Below are positions 38,394 to 46,556 of a stretch of DNA of 64,000 nt, in pieces (within the stretch, counting starts at the first letter, position 1; each line of letters starts with the position of its first letter). This stretch comes from Roseobacter fucihabitans (GTDB lineage Bacteria; Pseudomonadota; Alphaproteobacteria; Rhodobacterales; Rhodobacteraceae). A program made the position numbers and the translations under genes. Where the stretch lies: the NCBI RefSeq assembly GCF_014337925.2, contig NZ_CP143423.1:464501-528500 (forward strand), written 5' to 3'. Under the pieces are notes generated by a model, which was given only the letters and a program-made list of their open reading frames with translations, was not told where the DNA came from and did no database searches.

Positions 38394-39224
38394 CTAGGTG
38401 CGCGAAAGAACCCAATCGAGCGCCCGCGTCGGCAGCAAGCGGCGCAATATCCCCATAAGATAGGTCGGTGTCGTGACATAGTACCGCGGATTAGGGCGCG
38501 GGTCATCCACGGCCCGGATGAGCTTGCTCAAAACAGCATTTGCAGGCAATTCAAAAGCATCGGGTCCGCGCGTTTCATAGAGGCGCTTGTTCAGCCCGGT
38601 TTCATATTGCACGCGGCGCACGGAGTTGCGCCAATCAACCCAGCGTTCGAAATGACGCGCTGAGTTCTGACGGATTTTCGATGTCACGGGGCCCGGTTCG
38701 ATCAGGACAATATGGATGGGCGTGTCGCGCATTTCGATGCGCAGCGTGTCCGTCAGGCCTTCGAGGGCGTATTTCGTGGCATTATACGCCCCGCGCCAGG
38801 GCAGTGTGATGAAGCCCAGAACAGAGGAGCATTGAATGATGCGGCCATGCCCCTGGGCGCGCATAACCGGGATGACGGCGCGCGTTAGCTGGTGCCAGCC
38901 AAAGAAATTGACCTCGAAAATGGCCCGTAATGCGTCCGTTGGCAGATCTTCGACCGCCCCCGGTGTGCCATGTGCGCCATTGTTGAAAAGCACGTCCAAA
39001 CGGCCACCGGTTGCGGCCAGAACCTGCGCGAGGGCGGCGTCAATACTCGCAGGGTCCGCGTAGTCCAGTTGTGGGCTTTCAAACCCCTCCATGCGCAGAC
39101 GTGCGCAATCCTCCGGCTTGCGACAGGCGGCAAACACCCGCCAACCGCGCGCTTTGAGGCCCACCGCGCAGCAATATCCGATGCCCGAAGAGCAGCCGGT
39201 GATCAGTATGGTTTTTTGCGTCAT
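38394..39224 (-). CDS. Short-chain dehydrogenase/reductase (SDR)
   Basis: 276 residues from ATG at 39224. The NADP/NAD-binding TGCSSGIGYCCAVGL, NNGAHG, the catalytic Ser (QCSSVLGFITLP) and YNATKYALEG (Tyr-x3-Lys) are intact. The segment YVTTPTYLMGILRRLLPTRALD near the C-terminus is shared by SDRs acting on lipophilic alcohols or retinol-like substrates. Substrate unknown. Confidence 0.9.
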   Translation of the reverse strand: MTQKTILITGCSSGIGYCCAVGLKARGWRVFAACRKPEDCARLRMEGFESPQLDYADPASIDAALAQVLAATGGRLDVLFNNGAHGTPGAVEDLPTDALRAIFEVNFFGWHQLTRAVIPVMRAQGHGRIIQCSSVLGFITLPWRGAYNATKYALEGLTDTLRIEMRDTPIHIVLIEPGPVTSKIRQNSARHFERWVDWRNSVRRVQYETGLNKRLYETRGPDAFELPANAVLSKLIRAVDDPRPNPRYYVTTPTYLMGILRRLLPTRALDWVLSRT

Positions 39225-39282
39225 GGGGTCTTTCGAGATCGATCGCGCAAAGCAATGACGATTGCGGCGAGGCTGTGCAAGC

Positions 39283-39912
39283 CTATCCGTTGCTGAGCAG
39301 GTAGTCCGCGATCCAGCCCTCCGGCCCACCGGAGACAGCGCGTAATTTCACCCAACCCGTGCCATCGTCCTGAAGTATTTCGACTTCTGTATTGCGTTGC
39401 AGCTTGGATACTACATCAAAGCCCGTTCCCGGTCCGCCGCGCATATTCACCACTGCGGCCGACACAAAGCGGATGTCGCGGGGCGCTGACACACTTTGGG
39501 AAGAGGCCTGCGCGCGTGATCCGGAGAAAATAATGCTGGGCAAAACCTCATCTTCATCCGGGGTCGCGTCAAAAGTCACAGTGGTCGCGCCGACGATGGA
39601 GGGCGATGTGAGCGGCGCAAGCGGCTCTGGTTTGGCGAGGATGGTTGGTGGCGGCGCTGGTTCCTGGGCGCTCAATGCATCATCAAATGATGTTAAACTA
39701 AGCGAAAGACGCGTCACTGTGGGGGCATCATCGCTCGATGCCGCCGCGATGGCCTGCATTTTGTCGTGTGAAGATGCGAGAGGCACATCAGGATCCGCCC
39801 GCGCGATCACGGCGGCGTCGCGTGCCGCAATGGGATCGAAATCGGCACCACCGCTGATCTCGTAAAACCCCAGCGCCAAAAATGCAAAACTAACTAAAAT
39901 GAATCGATTCAT
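39283..39912 (-). CDS. SH3-domain exported protein
   Basis: 209 residues from ATG at 39912 with a signal-like N-terminus (MNRFILVSFAFLALGFYEIS). A long low-complexity Ala/Pro/Ser middle precedes a C-terminal bacterial SH3 domain (VNMRGGPGTGFDVVSKLQRN, VEILQDDGTGWVKLRA, GPEGWIADYLL). Bacterial SH3 domains usually bind cell-wall peptides. Role unknown. Confidence 0.86.
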   Translation of the reverse strand: MNRFILVSFAFLALGFYEISGGADFDPIAARDAAVIARADPDVPLASSHDKMQAIAAASSDDAPTVTRLSLSLTSFDDALSAQEPAPPPTILAKPEPLAPLTSPSIVGATTVTFDATPDEDEVLPSIIFSGSRAQASSQSVSAPRDIRFVSAAVVNMRGGPGTGFDVVSKLQRNTEVEILQDDGTGWVKLRAVSGGPEGWIADYLLSNG

Positions 39913-40102
39913 AACTCTATCCCGCCCAACTTCCTGTCTGCCTAACACAAAACTGAGGGATTTGGATCCTTAACAAATAATAATGGTTTCCGGTGGTGTG
40001 GTCATTGCTGTTGCGGTGCGGGGTCTTCAGGTCGCGCCGAGGTCTTACGATTCCGTCATATCGCGCTTGTTCGGCGATGTCCGGAACGATAGACAGCTTC
40101 TG

Positions 40103-42406
40103 ATGGCCGATGATATTGACACTCCCGACATGCCCGCCGCTGACCTGTCCGAACCCTTGCGTCGGGCTTTGGGCGAGCGTTACCTGACCTATGCGCTCAG
40201 CACAATCATGCATCGCGCCCTGCCGGATGCGCGCGACGGGCTCAAACCGGTGCACCGACGAATCCTCTTTGCGATGCGGGAATTGCGTCTGAATTCAACG
40301 GGCGGCTTTCGCAAATCCGCGAAGATTTCCGGTGATGTGATGGGCAACTATCATCCGCATGGGGACGCCGCGATTTATGACGCGATGGCCCGGCTGGCGC
40401 AGGATTTCAACGTGCGCTACCCGCTGGTCGATGGCCAGGGGAATTTTGGCAACATCGACGGGGACAACCCCGCCGCCAGCCGATATACCGAAGCCCGCAT
40501 GACCGCCGTGGCCGAGGCGATGCTGGATGGGTTAAACGAGAACGCCGTTGATTTTCGTGAAAACTATGATGGTACGCTCACCGAGCCGGTCGTCTTGCCT
40601 GCGCAATTCCCCAATCTGCTGGCCAATGGGTCGAGCGGGATCGCCGTCGGCATGGCGACCAATATTCCGCCGCATAACATTTCGGAACTCTGTGACGCCT
40701 GTATCCATCTGATCAAAACGCCGGATACGCGCGATGATACGCTGTTGAAATTTGTGCCGGGTCCGGACTTCCCGACCGGGGGGGTGATCGTTGAGCCGCC
40801 GGAAAATATCGCGACGGCCTATCGCACCGGGCGGGGATCGTTCCGGTTGCGGTGCCGCTGGGAGATCGAGGACCTCGGGCGCGGTCAATGGCAGATTGTT
40901 GTCACCGAAATCCCGTATCAGGTCCAGAAATCCAAGCTGATCGAAAAGATCGCCGAACTGATCCAGACCAAGAAAATCCCGATTCTTGCCGATGTACGCG
41001 ACGAATCCGCTGAAGACGTGCGCATGATCATCGAACCGCGCTCGCGCTCGGTGGATGCGGATGTGCTGATGGGTATGTTGTTTCGCAATTGCGATCTTGA
41101 GGTGCGCTTTTCGCTCAATATGAATGTGTTGATCGACGGTTTGACGCCCAAGGTGTGCTCGATGAAAGAGGTGTTGCGCGCCTTCCTCGATCACCGTCAG
41201 GAAGTTCTGATCCGCCGCTCCCAGCATCGGCTGGAAAAGATCGATCATCGCCTCGAGGTGCTCGAAGGCTTCATCATCGCCTTTCTCAATCTGGACCGTG
41301 TGATCGACATCATCCGCTATGACGACGATCCCAAGGCCGCCTTGATGCGCGAGGATTGGGGCAAGACGCATGCCCGCGCGATGAGCGAGGCCGATTACGT
41401 TTCGCCCACTCCGGGCGATGGCGAGTTGAGTGAGGTGCAGGTTGAGGCGATCCTGAACATGCGTCTGCGGTCGTTGCGCCGGTTAGAGGAAATGGAGTTG
41501 CTGCGCGAGCAATCCGCGCTGATGGAGGAACGCGCGGGGCTCGAAGACCTGTTGGAAAACCCTCAACTTCAATGGGATAGCATCACAGCACAGCTGCGCG
41601 AGACCAAGAAACAATTCGGCAAGGATTACGCGGGTGGCGCGCGCCGTTCCACCTTTGCCGAAGGAGCGGTGATCGAAGAGGTTCCGATCGAGGCGATGAT
41701 TGACCGCGAACCCATCACGGTTGTTTGTTCTCAAATGGGCTGGGTGCGCGCGATGACAGGGCATATTGATCTGACCCGCGAGCTGAAATTCAAGGACGGC
41801 GATGCGCCGCGTTTCATATTCCACGCGGAAACGACCGACCGGCTGCTCGTATTCGGCTCAAACGGGCGTTTTTATACGGTTTCGGCGTCTAATCTGCCGG
41901 GCGGCCGCGGCATGGGCGAGCCGTTGCGATTGATGGTGGATCTCCCGAATGAGGCGGAAATCGTTACGATCCTGACCCATCAGGCGGGACGCAAATTGCT
42001 TGTGGCTTCCAACGCCGGTGACGGGTTTGTGGTGCCGGAGGATGATGTGATTGCGCAGACGCGGTCCGGCAAACAGGTGTTGAATGTGCGCGGTGAAACG
42101 CGGGCCTTGGTGTGTAAGCCGATTGTGGGTGACGCCGTTGCCGTGGTGGGTGAGAACCGCAAGGTGCTGGTCTTCGGGTTGGATGAGCTGCCCGAAATGG
42201 GCCGCGGCAAGGGCGTGCGTTTGCAAAAATACAAGGATGGTGGTCTGAGCGATGCATCCACCTTCAACCGCGCCGAGGGCCTGAGCTGGCTTGATCCGGC
42301 AGGGCGGACCCGGACGGAGACCGAACTGGCGGAATGGGCGGGCAAGCGCGCCAGCGCGGGTCGTATGGCACCGCGTGGTTTCCCGAGGGATAATAAATTC
42401 ACCTGA
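40103..42406 (+). CDS. parC: DNA topoisomerase IV subunit A
   Basis: 767 residues from ATG at 40103; a frame open from 39983 is rejected because the conserved N-terminus starts with [20 protein letters not shown]. Catalytic Y128 lies in [11 protein letters not shown], and the quinolone-determining region reads [15 protein letters not shown]. The C-terminal domain has the beta-pinwheel repeats. With ParE it decatenates chromosomes. No strong ribosome site is visible upstream. Confidence 0.95.
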   Translation: MADDIDTPDMPAADLSEPLRRALGERYLTYALSTIMHRALPDARDGLKPVHRRILFAMRELRLNSTGGFRKSAKISGDVMGNYHPHGDAAIYDAMARLAQDFNVRYPLVDGQGNFGNIDGDNPAASRYTEARMTAVAEAMLDGLNENAVDFRENYDGTLTEPVVLPAQFPNLLANGSSGIAVGMATNIPPHNISELCDACIHLIKTPDTRDDTLLKFVPGPDFPTGGVIVEPPENIATAYRTGRGSFRLRCRWEIEDLGRGQWQIVVTEIPYQVQKSKLIEKIAELIQTKKIPILADVRDESAEDVRMIIEPRSRSVDADVLMGMLFRNCDLEVRFSLNMNVLIDGLTPKVCSMKEVLRAFLDHRQEVLIRRSQHRLEKIDHRLEVLEGFIIAFLNLDRVIDIIRYDDDPKAALMREDWGKTHARAMSEADYVSPTPGDGELSEVQVEAILNMRLRSLRRLEEMELLREQSALMEERAGLEDLLENPQLQWDSITAQLRETKKQFGKDYAGGARRSTFAEGAVIEEVPIEAMIDREPITVVCSQMGWVRAMTGHIDLTRELKFKDGDAPRFIFHAETTDRLLVFGSNGRFYTVSASNLPGGRGMGEPLRLMVDLPNEAEIVTILTHQAGRKLLVASNAGDGFVVPEDDVIAQTRSGKQVLNVRGETRALVCKPIVGDAVAVVGENRKVLVFGLDELPEMGRGKGVRLQKYKDGGLSDASTFNRAEGLSWLDPAGRTRTETELAEWAGKRASAGRMAPRGFPRDNKFT

Positions 42407-42439
42407 ACTTAGAGTTTTTATTGCGTTGGCCGTCGGGTT

Positions 42440-42718
42440 TTGTCCCTCAAAGCCCGCTTTGCACGTGTCAGAAGAACCACCAACCCAGTCGCCGATACCG
42501 AGGTGTCCGAGGCGATCTTTGGGAATGTCGGAAACATGGTGGCGTTCCGCGTCGGGGTCAAAGCAGCACCGCTGCTGGCCCGCATGCTGGCACTGTTTTC
42601 TGCCGCTGATTTGCAGAACCAGCCGAACCATCGCGCCAGTGTTCAGGTCATGGCGCGCGATGAACGATTGTCGCCGTTCTCGGCGTCGATGTATCCACCG
42701 TATTGGTCAGCGGCATAA
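42440..42718 (+). pseudogene. C-terminal remnant of a HerA/DUF87-like transfer ATPase
   Basis: The translated segment TEVSEAIFGNVGNMVAFRVG, followed by ALFSAADLQNQPNHRASVQVM and PFSASMYPP, has the conserved C-terminal pattern of HerA/DUF87-type ATPases of integrative and conjugative elements (GNVG...FRVG, F...DL..LPNH, PFSA). The nucleotide-binding part is missing and no start is credible; it opens directly after parC. It is therefore the tail of a deleted gene, the first sign of the element scar. Confidence 0.6.
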
Positions 42719-42739
42719 GGTGGCTGCTAGGCTTGGATA

Positions 42740-43795
42740 TTACTGCGCGTATTCTGAGGGGATGACCCACTTTGATCCATTCGAAGAGCGCATGTCAGAA
42801 GAGCAATTCGACGCATACCTGCAATTATGCAAGGAGATTTTTTTAGACATGCAAGCCGCAGGATCTTGGCCACGGTCATCGACGACCTTGTCCCAGTAGC
42901 AATATGGCCAGCCGTAGAATCCACCATCCACGACAGAAGTCAGATAGTCCGGTGGCGTTTCATCCCCAAGCCCATCTCTTTCATTTACCACGGTCCAGAG
43001 TACGCCAGTCGATGGTTCCCACGCTGTTCCGACAGCGTTGCGCAGATCGGTTGCAAAGATACGCGCCTTCCCGGTTGCCACGTCCAGTTCCCAGATCGCG
43101 GCGCGCCCCACTTCGACCTCCATTCCCTGGTCCGCGATATTGCTCAGGGAGCCAACACCCGCGTAGATCTTTGTCTTGTCCGGCGAGACGATCAGGCTGC
43201 GCGTCCAATGGCCGTGGGGTTTGAAGTCAACCAAGGTCTCTCCGTTGCCATTGAGTTGAGTTGCGCCGTCATCGTAATCGAACACTTTGATTCCGTCGGT
43301 GTTGCCAAGGTAAAATCGGTTGCCGACGAGTGCCATTCCAAACGGCTGATTTTGATTTTCCACAAAAACATGTCGGTTTTCTGCGACGCCATCTTCGTCT
43401 TCATCCCGCCAAAGTGTCACTCTGTTCGCACTCTTCCCAATGGCCTTCACCCGTCGCATCGTCGCCTGCGCGGCGTGATCCATCAGCGTTTTCGGAGGTC
43501 CCGCTTGTTCCTTTGATTCCGCAACCAGAACGTCACCGTTAGGAAGAACCTCAATCCAGCGCGGGTGATCAAGTCCCGTGGCGAATGCATTCACCTTCAA
43601 TCCATCTGCGCAAGTTGGCAGTCTTCCGTCTTTCCAACCTTCTGCAGCGGGCATTTTGATTGTCATGATACCCTGACGCCGTGCGTCAGGAATTTCGGGC
43701 TGCAACCCCACCGCCTGGTGCGTTGGAGCGTTGATGCGACGCATGGCGGCAACGGTCCCACCGACGAGCGATGTTGCTTTCGCGAGTAAGTTCAT
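42740..43795 (-). pseudogene. Sorbosone dehydrogenase-like PQQ sugar dehydrogenase, 3'-truncated
   Basis: Reads well from ATG 43795 (GAGGG upstream): a signal-anchor-like start, then beta-propeller motifs of soluble sugar dehydrogenases (GLDHPRWIEVLPNGDVLVAE, GMALVGNRFYLGNTDG, GHWTRSLIVSPD, ERDGLGDETPPDYLTSV, GFYGWPYCYWD). After about residue 311 (VVDDRGQDPA) homology ends and 40 unrelated residues follow to the stop at 42740; normal family members go on for roughly another 100 residues. The break coincides with the mobile-element remnant on the other strand. Probably not functional. Confidence 0.75.
42762..42899 (+). pseudogene. Truncated small ORF typical of transfer modules
   Basis: ATG at 42762 with GAGGGG just upstream. 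The first 37 residues (MTHFDPFEERMSEEQFDAYL, then LCKEIFLDMQAAGSWP) look like a real small acidic protein that follows DUF87-type ATPase genes in mobile DNA. After GSWP the sequence turns into antisense of the sorbosone dehydrogenase gene, so the normal end is lost at about 42861-42873. Function unknown. Confidence 0.55.
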
Positions 43796-44140
43796 TTGCC
43801 CTCGTGTTTAAAACGTTGTTAAGCCCAAGATTGAGTTGTAGCTTAACGGCACCTGCTACGGACTTGAAGACGCGACCTCAGCAGGCAACCGGGCACTCAA
43901 GTGCAACGTGGTTACAAATTTGCACTGCATTGGAATGCTTGTGGTTTTTTCGTTTTTTGGTTGGCTTAATCTGTCCGCATACGTAGTGTTCCTGATTGCT
44001 GCACGAACTTGCCTCGGGAACAGGCCATCTGACAGGCAGTGATCTGGCCAATTTATAGGATGGATACCCCGCAAAACTCTCAATGTCTCTCAGCGGCGCA
44101 ACCACTGACCTGACTGGATGCATTAAAAGGACAATATAAC
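43796..44140. other. Non-coding stretch in the element scar
   Basis: 345 bases without a believable gene. There is a 7-bp inverted repeat (GTTAAGC at 43818-43824, GCTTAAC at 43841-43847) just upstream of the sorbosone dehydrogenase start, possibly an operator or promoter hairpin, and a T-rich run near 43945-43970. Otherwise I see nothing. Confidence 0.4.
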
Positions 44141-44299
44141 ATGCCTGACATTACCCAAAAATACTGGAACACCGAAACAAACGCTATCATGGCTCTGCCA
44201 GCAGACCGCCCGCACAGGCCCGCCAATGCGGAAACGACCATCGCCACCGTTACATCCGCCATCTCCGCAATGTCGCCAGTCATGGCTTTGGGATGCTAA
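44141..44299 (+). CDS. Hypothetical 52-residue protein
   Basis: ATG at 44141 is preceded by AAAAGGA (44126-44132). The product (MPDITQKYWNTETNAIMALP to a C-terminal MSPVMALGC) has no known domain. It ends seven bases inside the next gene (ATG 44293), the overlap expected of a two-gene unit. Small plasmid or phage-type gene; unknown function. Confidence 0.45.
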   Translation: MPDITQKYWNTETNAIMALPADRPHRPANAETTIATVTSAISAMSPVMALGC

Positions 44300-44667
44300 A
44301 ATTCTTCTCCGCCTATGAGGATTGGAAGAAGACGCGGGCAGCACAGACCAACAATAAGAACGCGCTCATTTGGTCTGCCCAACAGGTGCGCCCTGAGGTG
44401 GCTGTAACCATTGGTCTCCTTCAAGACCGCCACCTTGAAAACACGGGCAAGGAAGTCAGCCGTGCTGAGGTGATCAACGCCTTGGTGGCATCGGGTCTCC
44501 CAGTGATGTCAGTGCCTCTTCCACGTATTGCTCAGGGGTGCGCTCTAATGAGCCTGAACGGGTATCCGAGACCAAGCGTTGAAAAGCATCCATTAGGGCT
44601 GCATGTTCGCGGACCAAGGCAACACCCTCCGCCTGTCTGCTCATTGCGGCTTGAAAGAACGTCTTAG
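44293..44667 (+). pseudogene. Small mobile-element protein, 3' end replaced at a junction
   Basis: The first 70 residues (MLKFFSAYEDWKKTRAAQ ... HLENTGKEVSRAEVINALVA) resemble small DNA-binding or mobilisation accessory proteins with a ribbon-helix-helix-like EVSRAEVINALVASG end. From about 44500 the frame reads antisense of the integrase remnant and is rich in Pro/Arg, so the real C-terminus is gone. Starts inside the end of the 52-residue gene. Confidence 0.5.
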
Positions 44668-44749
44668 GAATTACCTTACGGAGGTCTTGAGGAATTCTTC
44701 TGCGAAAGGTTTTACGCCCGCTTTTGATCACAACATGTTCAAGCTTCAT
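44474..44749 (-). pseudogene. N-terminal fragment of a tyrosine integrase (DUF6538-type arm-binding end)
   Basis: From ATG 44749 the product begins MKLEHVVIKSGRKTFRRRIP, then QDLRKVIPKTFFQAAMSR, the N-terminal arm-DNA-binding signature of phage-type integrases of alphaproteobacteria. After roughly 80 residues (PEQYVEEAL) the frame ends at 44474; the core-binding and catalytic R-H-R-Y domains are absent. It starts about 105 bases from the att-like repeat at 44854, the usual place for an integrase. Confidence 0.65.
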
Positions 44750-44767
44750 AAGCACCGCCATAGTCAA

Positions 44768-44797
44768 TGTATCCCCATTGTATCCCGAAATGTATCC
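44768..44797. repeat. Three phased TGTATCC repeats next to the integrase start
   Basis: TGTATCC occurs at 44768-44774, 44779-44785 and 44791-44797, spaced 11 and 12 bases, that is on one face of the helix. They lie between the integrase start and the att-like repeat. This is the arrangement expected of integrase arm-binding sites. The assignment is inferred from position and phasing. Confidence 0.5.
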
Positions 44798-44853
44798 GAT
44801 GAAAGAGGAGAAGTGCCTGTAATGCTTGAAAACAATAGGCTTTTAGCCTATAA

Positions 44854-44866
44854 AATGGTGCCCAGG
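44854..44866. repeat. att-like direct repeat, left copy
   Basis: AATGGTGCCCAGG, identical over 13 bases to 46452-46464, which is the CCA and acceptor-stem end of tRNA-Leu. A displaced copy of a tRNA 3' end is the usual mark of integration at that tRNA. It bounds the Fic island on the left. Confidence 0.7.
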
Positions 44867-44941
44867 GGACGTTGTGAACCTAGTTGTTGTACCCCACTAA
44901 ATATTATATTTATCAATTAGTTAAGGAGTATCAATATTATA

Positions 44942-44965
44942 ATTGTTGCGGGAATTGTTGCGGGA
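44942..44965. repeat. Perfect tandem 12-bp repeat, left end of the Fic island
   Basis: ATTGTTGCGGGA occurs twice in direct succession (44942-44953 and 44954-44965). The core GTTGCGGG recurs as a pair with the same 12-base spacing near the right end (46359-46378), in the same orientation. Probably a recombinase arm-binding site. Confidence 0.65.
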
Positions 44966-45022
44966 TTTTCAAGTCTGAAGGCTCATCGATCTGAATAAGG
45001 TTGTAGCTCATAATAAGGTGTA

Positions 45023-45152
45023 TGTGATTCACTAAAGACTTTGAGTATATCCTGTGCAAGCGTGGATGGTTTGAGGATCAAGACTGGCAAAAAGTGATTG
45101 ACAAGTTGGTTTGAATCGCACACTTGATACTCACTAGACTTTCTGAATCACA
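45023..45152. repeat. Inverted repeat upstream of fic
   Basis: TGTGATTCA at 45023-45031 and its perfect complement TGAATCACA at 45144-45152; imperfect symmetry continues inward through AAAGACT/AGTCTTT-like strings. The right arm ends 35 bases upstream of the fic start. It may be a paired operator. A TTGACA (45098-45103) lies between the arms. Confidence 0.35.
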
Positions 45153-45187
45153 GAGCCTAGAGTGTGAGGGCCAAATCTAGAAGTTGT

Positions 45188-46321
45188 ATGCGCCTACCTA
45201 TTGATCACTACAGTTTCGACAAAAACGTCGACTATCACTACAACAAGTTTCCGCCGACATCGTTGGACTACGAAAAGCTGTTTGGTCCAATGGGGGACGC
45301 ACGCGATGCCTTGGCAAGATATGACCAAACCCTCCTAGGGCTTCACAACAGCGACTTCTTAGTTAGTCCTTTGCGCAGACAAGAAGCCGTGGTTTCGTCG
45401 CGGATGGAAGGAACTATTTCGACGATTGACGAAGTTTTAAGGTACGAAGCTGACTCAGATGAAGATGTGGGACCGGCAGATGTGAGGCCAACGACGCTTG
45501 AAGTGGCGCTTTACTCGGCCGCCCTGAAAAGAGCGCAAAGAAGCGTGGAGGACGGATATCCAATAAACGAGCATTTGATACGTTCGGCGCACAAGACGCT
45601 GCTTGGTTTTGGGCGCGGCGCAACGAAAAACCCGGGGCAATACAAAACAGACCAAAATTATGTTGGGGATGATGCTAGGCGCGAAGTGTATTTCACTCCT
45701 ATATCACCCGGGCAGCTAGCGCCGTCTATGGAGAAACTAGTCGACTTTATGAACGGTGGTGCCCTGCCGCCCCTTCTAAGCGTCGCAATATCTCACGTAG
45801 AGTTTGAAGCGTTGCATCCGTTCAATGACGGAAATGGCAGAATCGGCCGTATGATTATTACTCTATTGCTCTGGAAAAAGGGGCTAATAAGCGAGCCACA
45901 TTTTTACATCAGCGCATTCTTTGAAGAGCGAAAAGTCGAGTATATTGAACGTATGCGTCAAGTTTCGGCTTCAGGGGATTGGACCGGTTGGTGTGCGTTC
46001 TTTTTGGAAGCGATCGCCGAACAAGCTCAACACAATTTGGAAACTGCAAAGTCCATCGCCAGCCTGTATGAAGAGATGAAACCGGTATTCAGAGAGACCC
46101 TCAACTCTCAGTGGGCGCCATTTGCTCAAGACTTCATTTTTGGAAGCCCGGTATTCAGAAACAACAGGTTTACAACACGAGCTGGAATACCCAAGCCCAC
46201 TGCTGTTAGACTTTCACGTGCCTTAATGGATGCGGGACTATTGATGGAGCTAGAACCCGCGTCTGGACGTCGTGCGGCACTTTATGCATTTGAGCCACTC
46301 ATTCGGTTAATCCGCACCTAA
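45188..46321 (+). CDS. Fic-domain protein (probable AMP-transferase)
   Basis: 377 residues from ATG at 45188 (GTG 45164 is an alternative). The Fic active site HPFNDGNGRIGR is complete (residues about 209-220). An inhibitory-type motif, S-S-R-M-E-G, lies near residue 72 in the N-terminal Fic_N domain, so it looks like a class II, self-inhibited Fic enzyme; a winged-helix-like C-terminus (IPKPTAVRLSRALMDAGLL) follows. These usually transfer AMP to target proteins. AT-richer than the core. No antitoxin gene adjoins, as expected if inhibition is internal. Confidence 0.9.
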   Translation: MRLPIDHYSFDKNVDYHYNKFPPTSLDYEKLFGPMGDARDALARYDQTLLGLHNSDFLVSPLRRQEAVVSSRMEGTISTIDEVLRYEADSDEDVGPADVRPTTLEVALYSAALKRAQRSVEDGYPINEHLIRSAHKTLLGFGRGATKNPGQYKTDQNYVGDDARREVYFTPISPGQLAPSMEKLVDFMNGGALPPLLSVAISHVEFEALHPFNDGNGRIGRMIITLLLWKKGLISEPHFYISAFFEERKVEYIERMRQVSASGDWTGWCAFFLEAIAEQAQHNLETAKSIASLYEEMKPVFRETLNSQWAPFAQDFIFGSPVFRNNRFTTRAGIPKPTAVRLSRALMDAGLLMELEPASGRRAALYAFEPLIRLIRT

Positions 46322-46358
46322 CCCATCTTAACTCAGTGACAGTACTGTTAGTCAGCAT

Positions 46359-46378
46359 GTTGCGGGAAGTGTTGCGGG
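46359..46378. repeat. GTTGCGGG repeat pair, right end of the Fic island
   Basis: GTTGCGGG at 46359-46366 and 46371-46378, 12 bases apart, same orientation as the left pair. They lie about 75 bases inside the tRNA-side att copy, mirroring the left pair, which lies about 75 bases inside the other att copy. A TTTATCAAT string is also shared by both ends (44909-44917 and 46421-46429). Confidence 0.6.
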
Positions 46379-46451
46379 TTTTGGTGCAAATTCGCCCGCG
46401 GGAATCGAACCTAAGAAATTTTTATCAATAAAATAAAATACTTACAAAAAT

Positions 46452-46464
46452 AATGGTGCCCAGG
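46452..46464. repeat. att-like direct repeat, right copy at the tRNA-Leu 3' end
   Basis: AATGGTGCCCAGG covers the encoded CCA, discriminator base and acceptor stem of the minus-strand tRNA-Leu and two flanking bases. It is identical to 44854-44866. Confidence 0.7.
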
Positions 46465-46539
46465 AGAGGACTCGAACCTCCACACCCTTGCGAGTACTAG
46501 CACCTGAAGCTAGCGCGTCTACCATTCCGCCACCTGGGC
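46454..46539 (-). tRNA. tRNA-Leu (anticodon CAG)
   Basis: The minus strand folds into a class II tRNA: acceptor stem GCCCAGG pairing with CCTGGGC, anticodon stem-loop CTAGC-TTCAGGT-GCTAG with anticodon CAG, a long variable arm (TACTCGCAAGGGTG), T-loop GGTTCGAGTCC and an encoded CCA. The 86-base length fits tRNA-Leu. Its 3' end is the integration site of the Fic island. Confidence 0.95.
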
Positions 46540-46556
46540 AGGTGAACTGACGCCAG

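Larger units (their letters stand above)
44854..46464. mobile_element. Compact Fic-bearing genomic island at tRNA-Leu
   Basis: About 1.6 kb between two 13-bp copies of the tRNA-Leu 3' end, with paired 12-base-phased GTTGCGGG repeats just inside both ends and one complete gene, fic. It carries no integrase, so it would need one in trans; the neighbouring integrase fragment has arm-like repeats of another sequence. The bounds are inferred from the repeats alone. It may be a deletion remnant of a larger island. Confidence 0.6.

Noticed and set aside
46391-46415. GGGAATCGAACC-like string near the tRNA that suggests a second tRNA fragment
   Set aside because: No acceptor or anticodon stem can be formed; at most a decayed integration trace.
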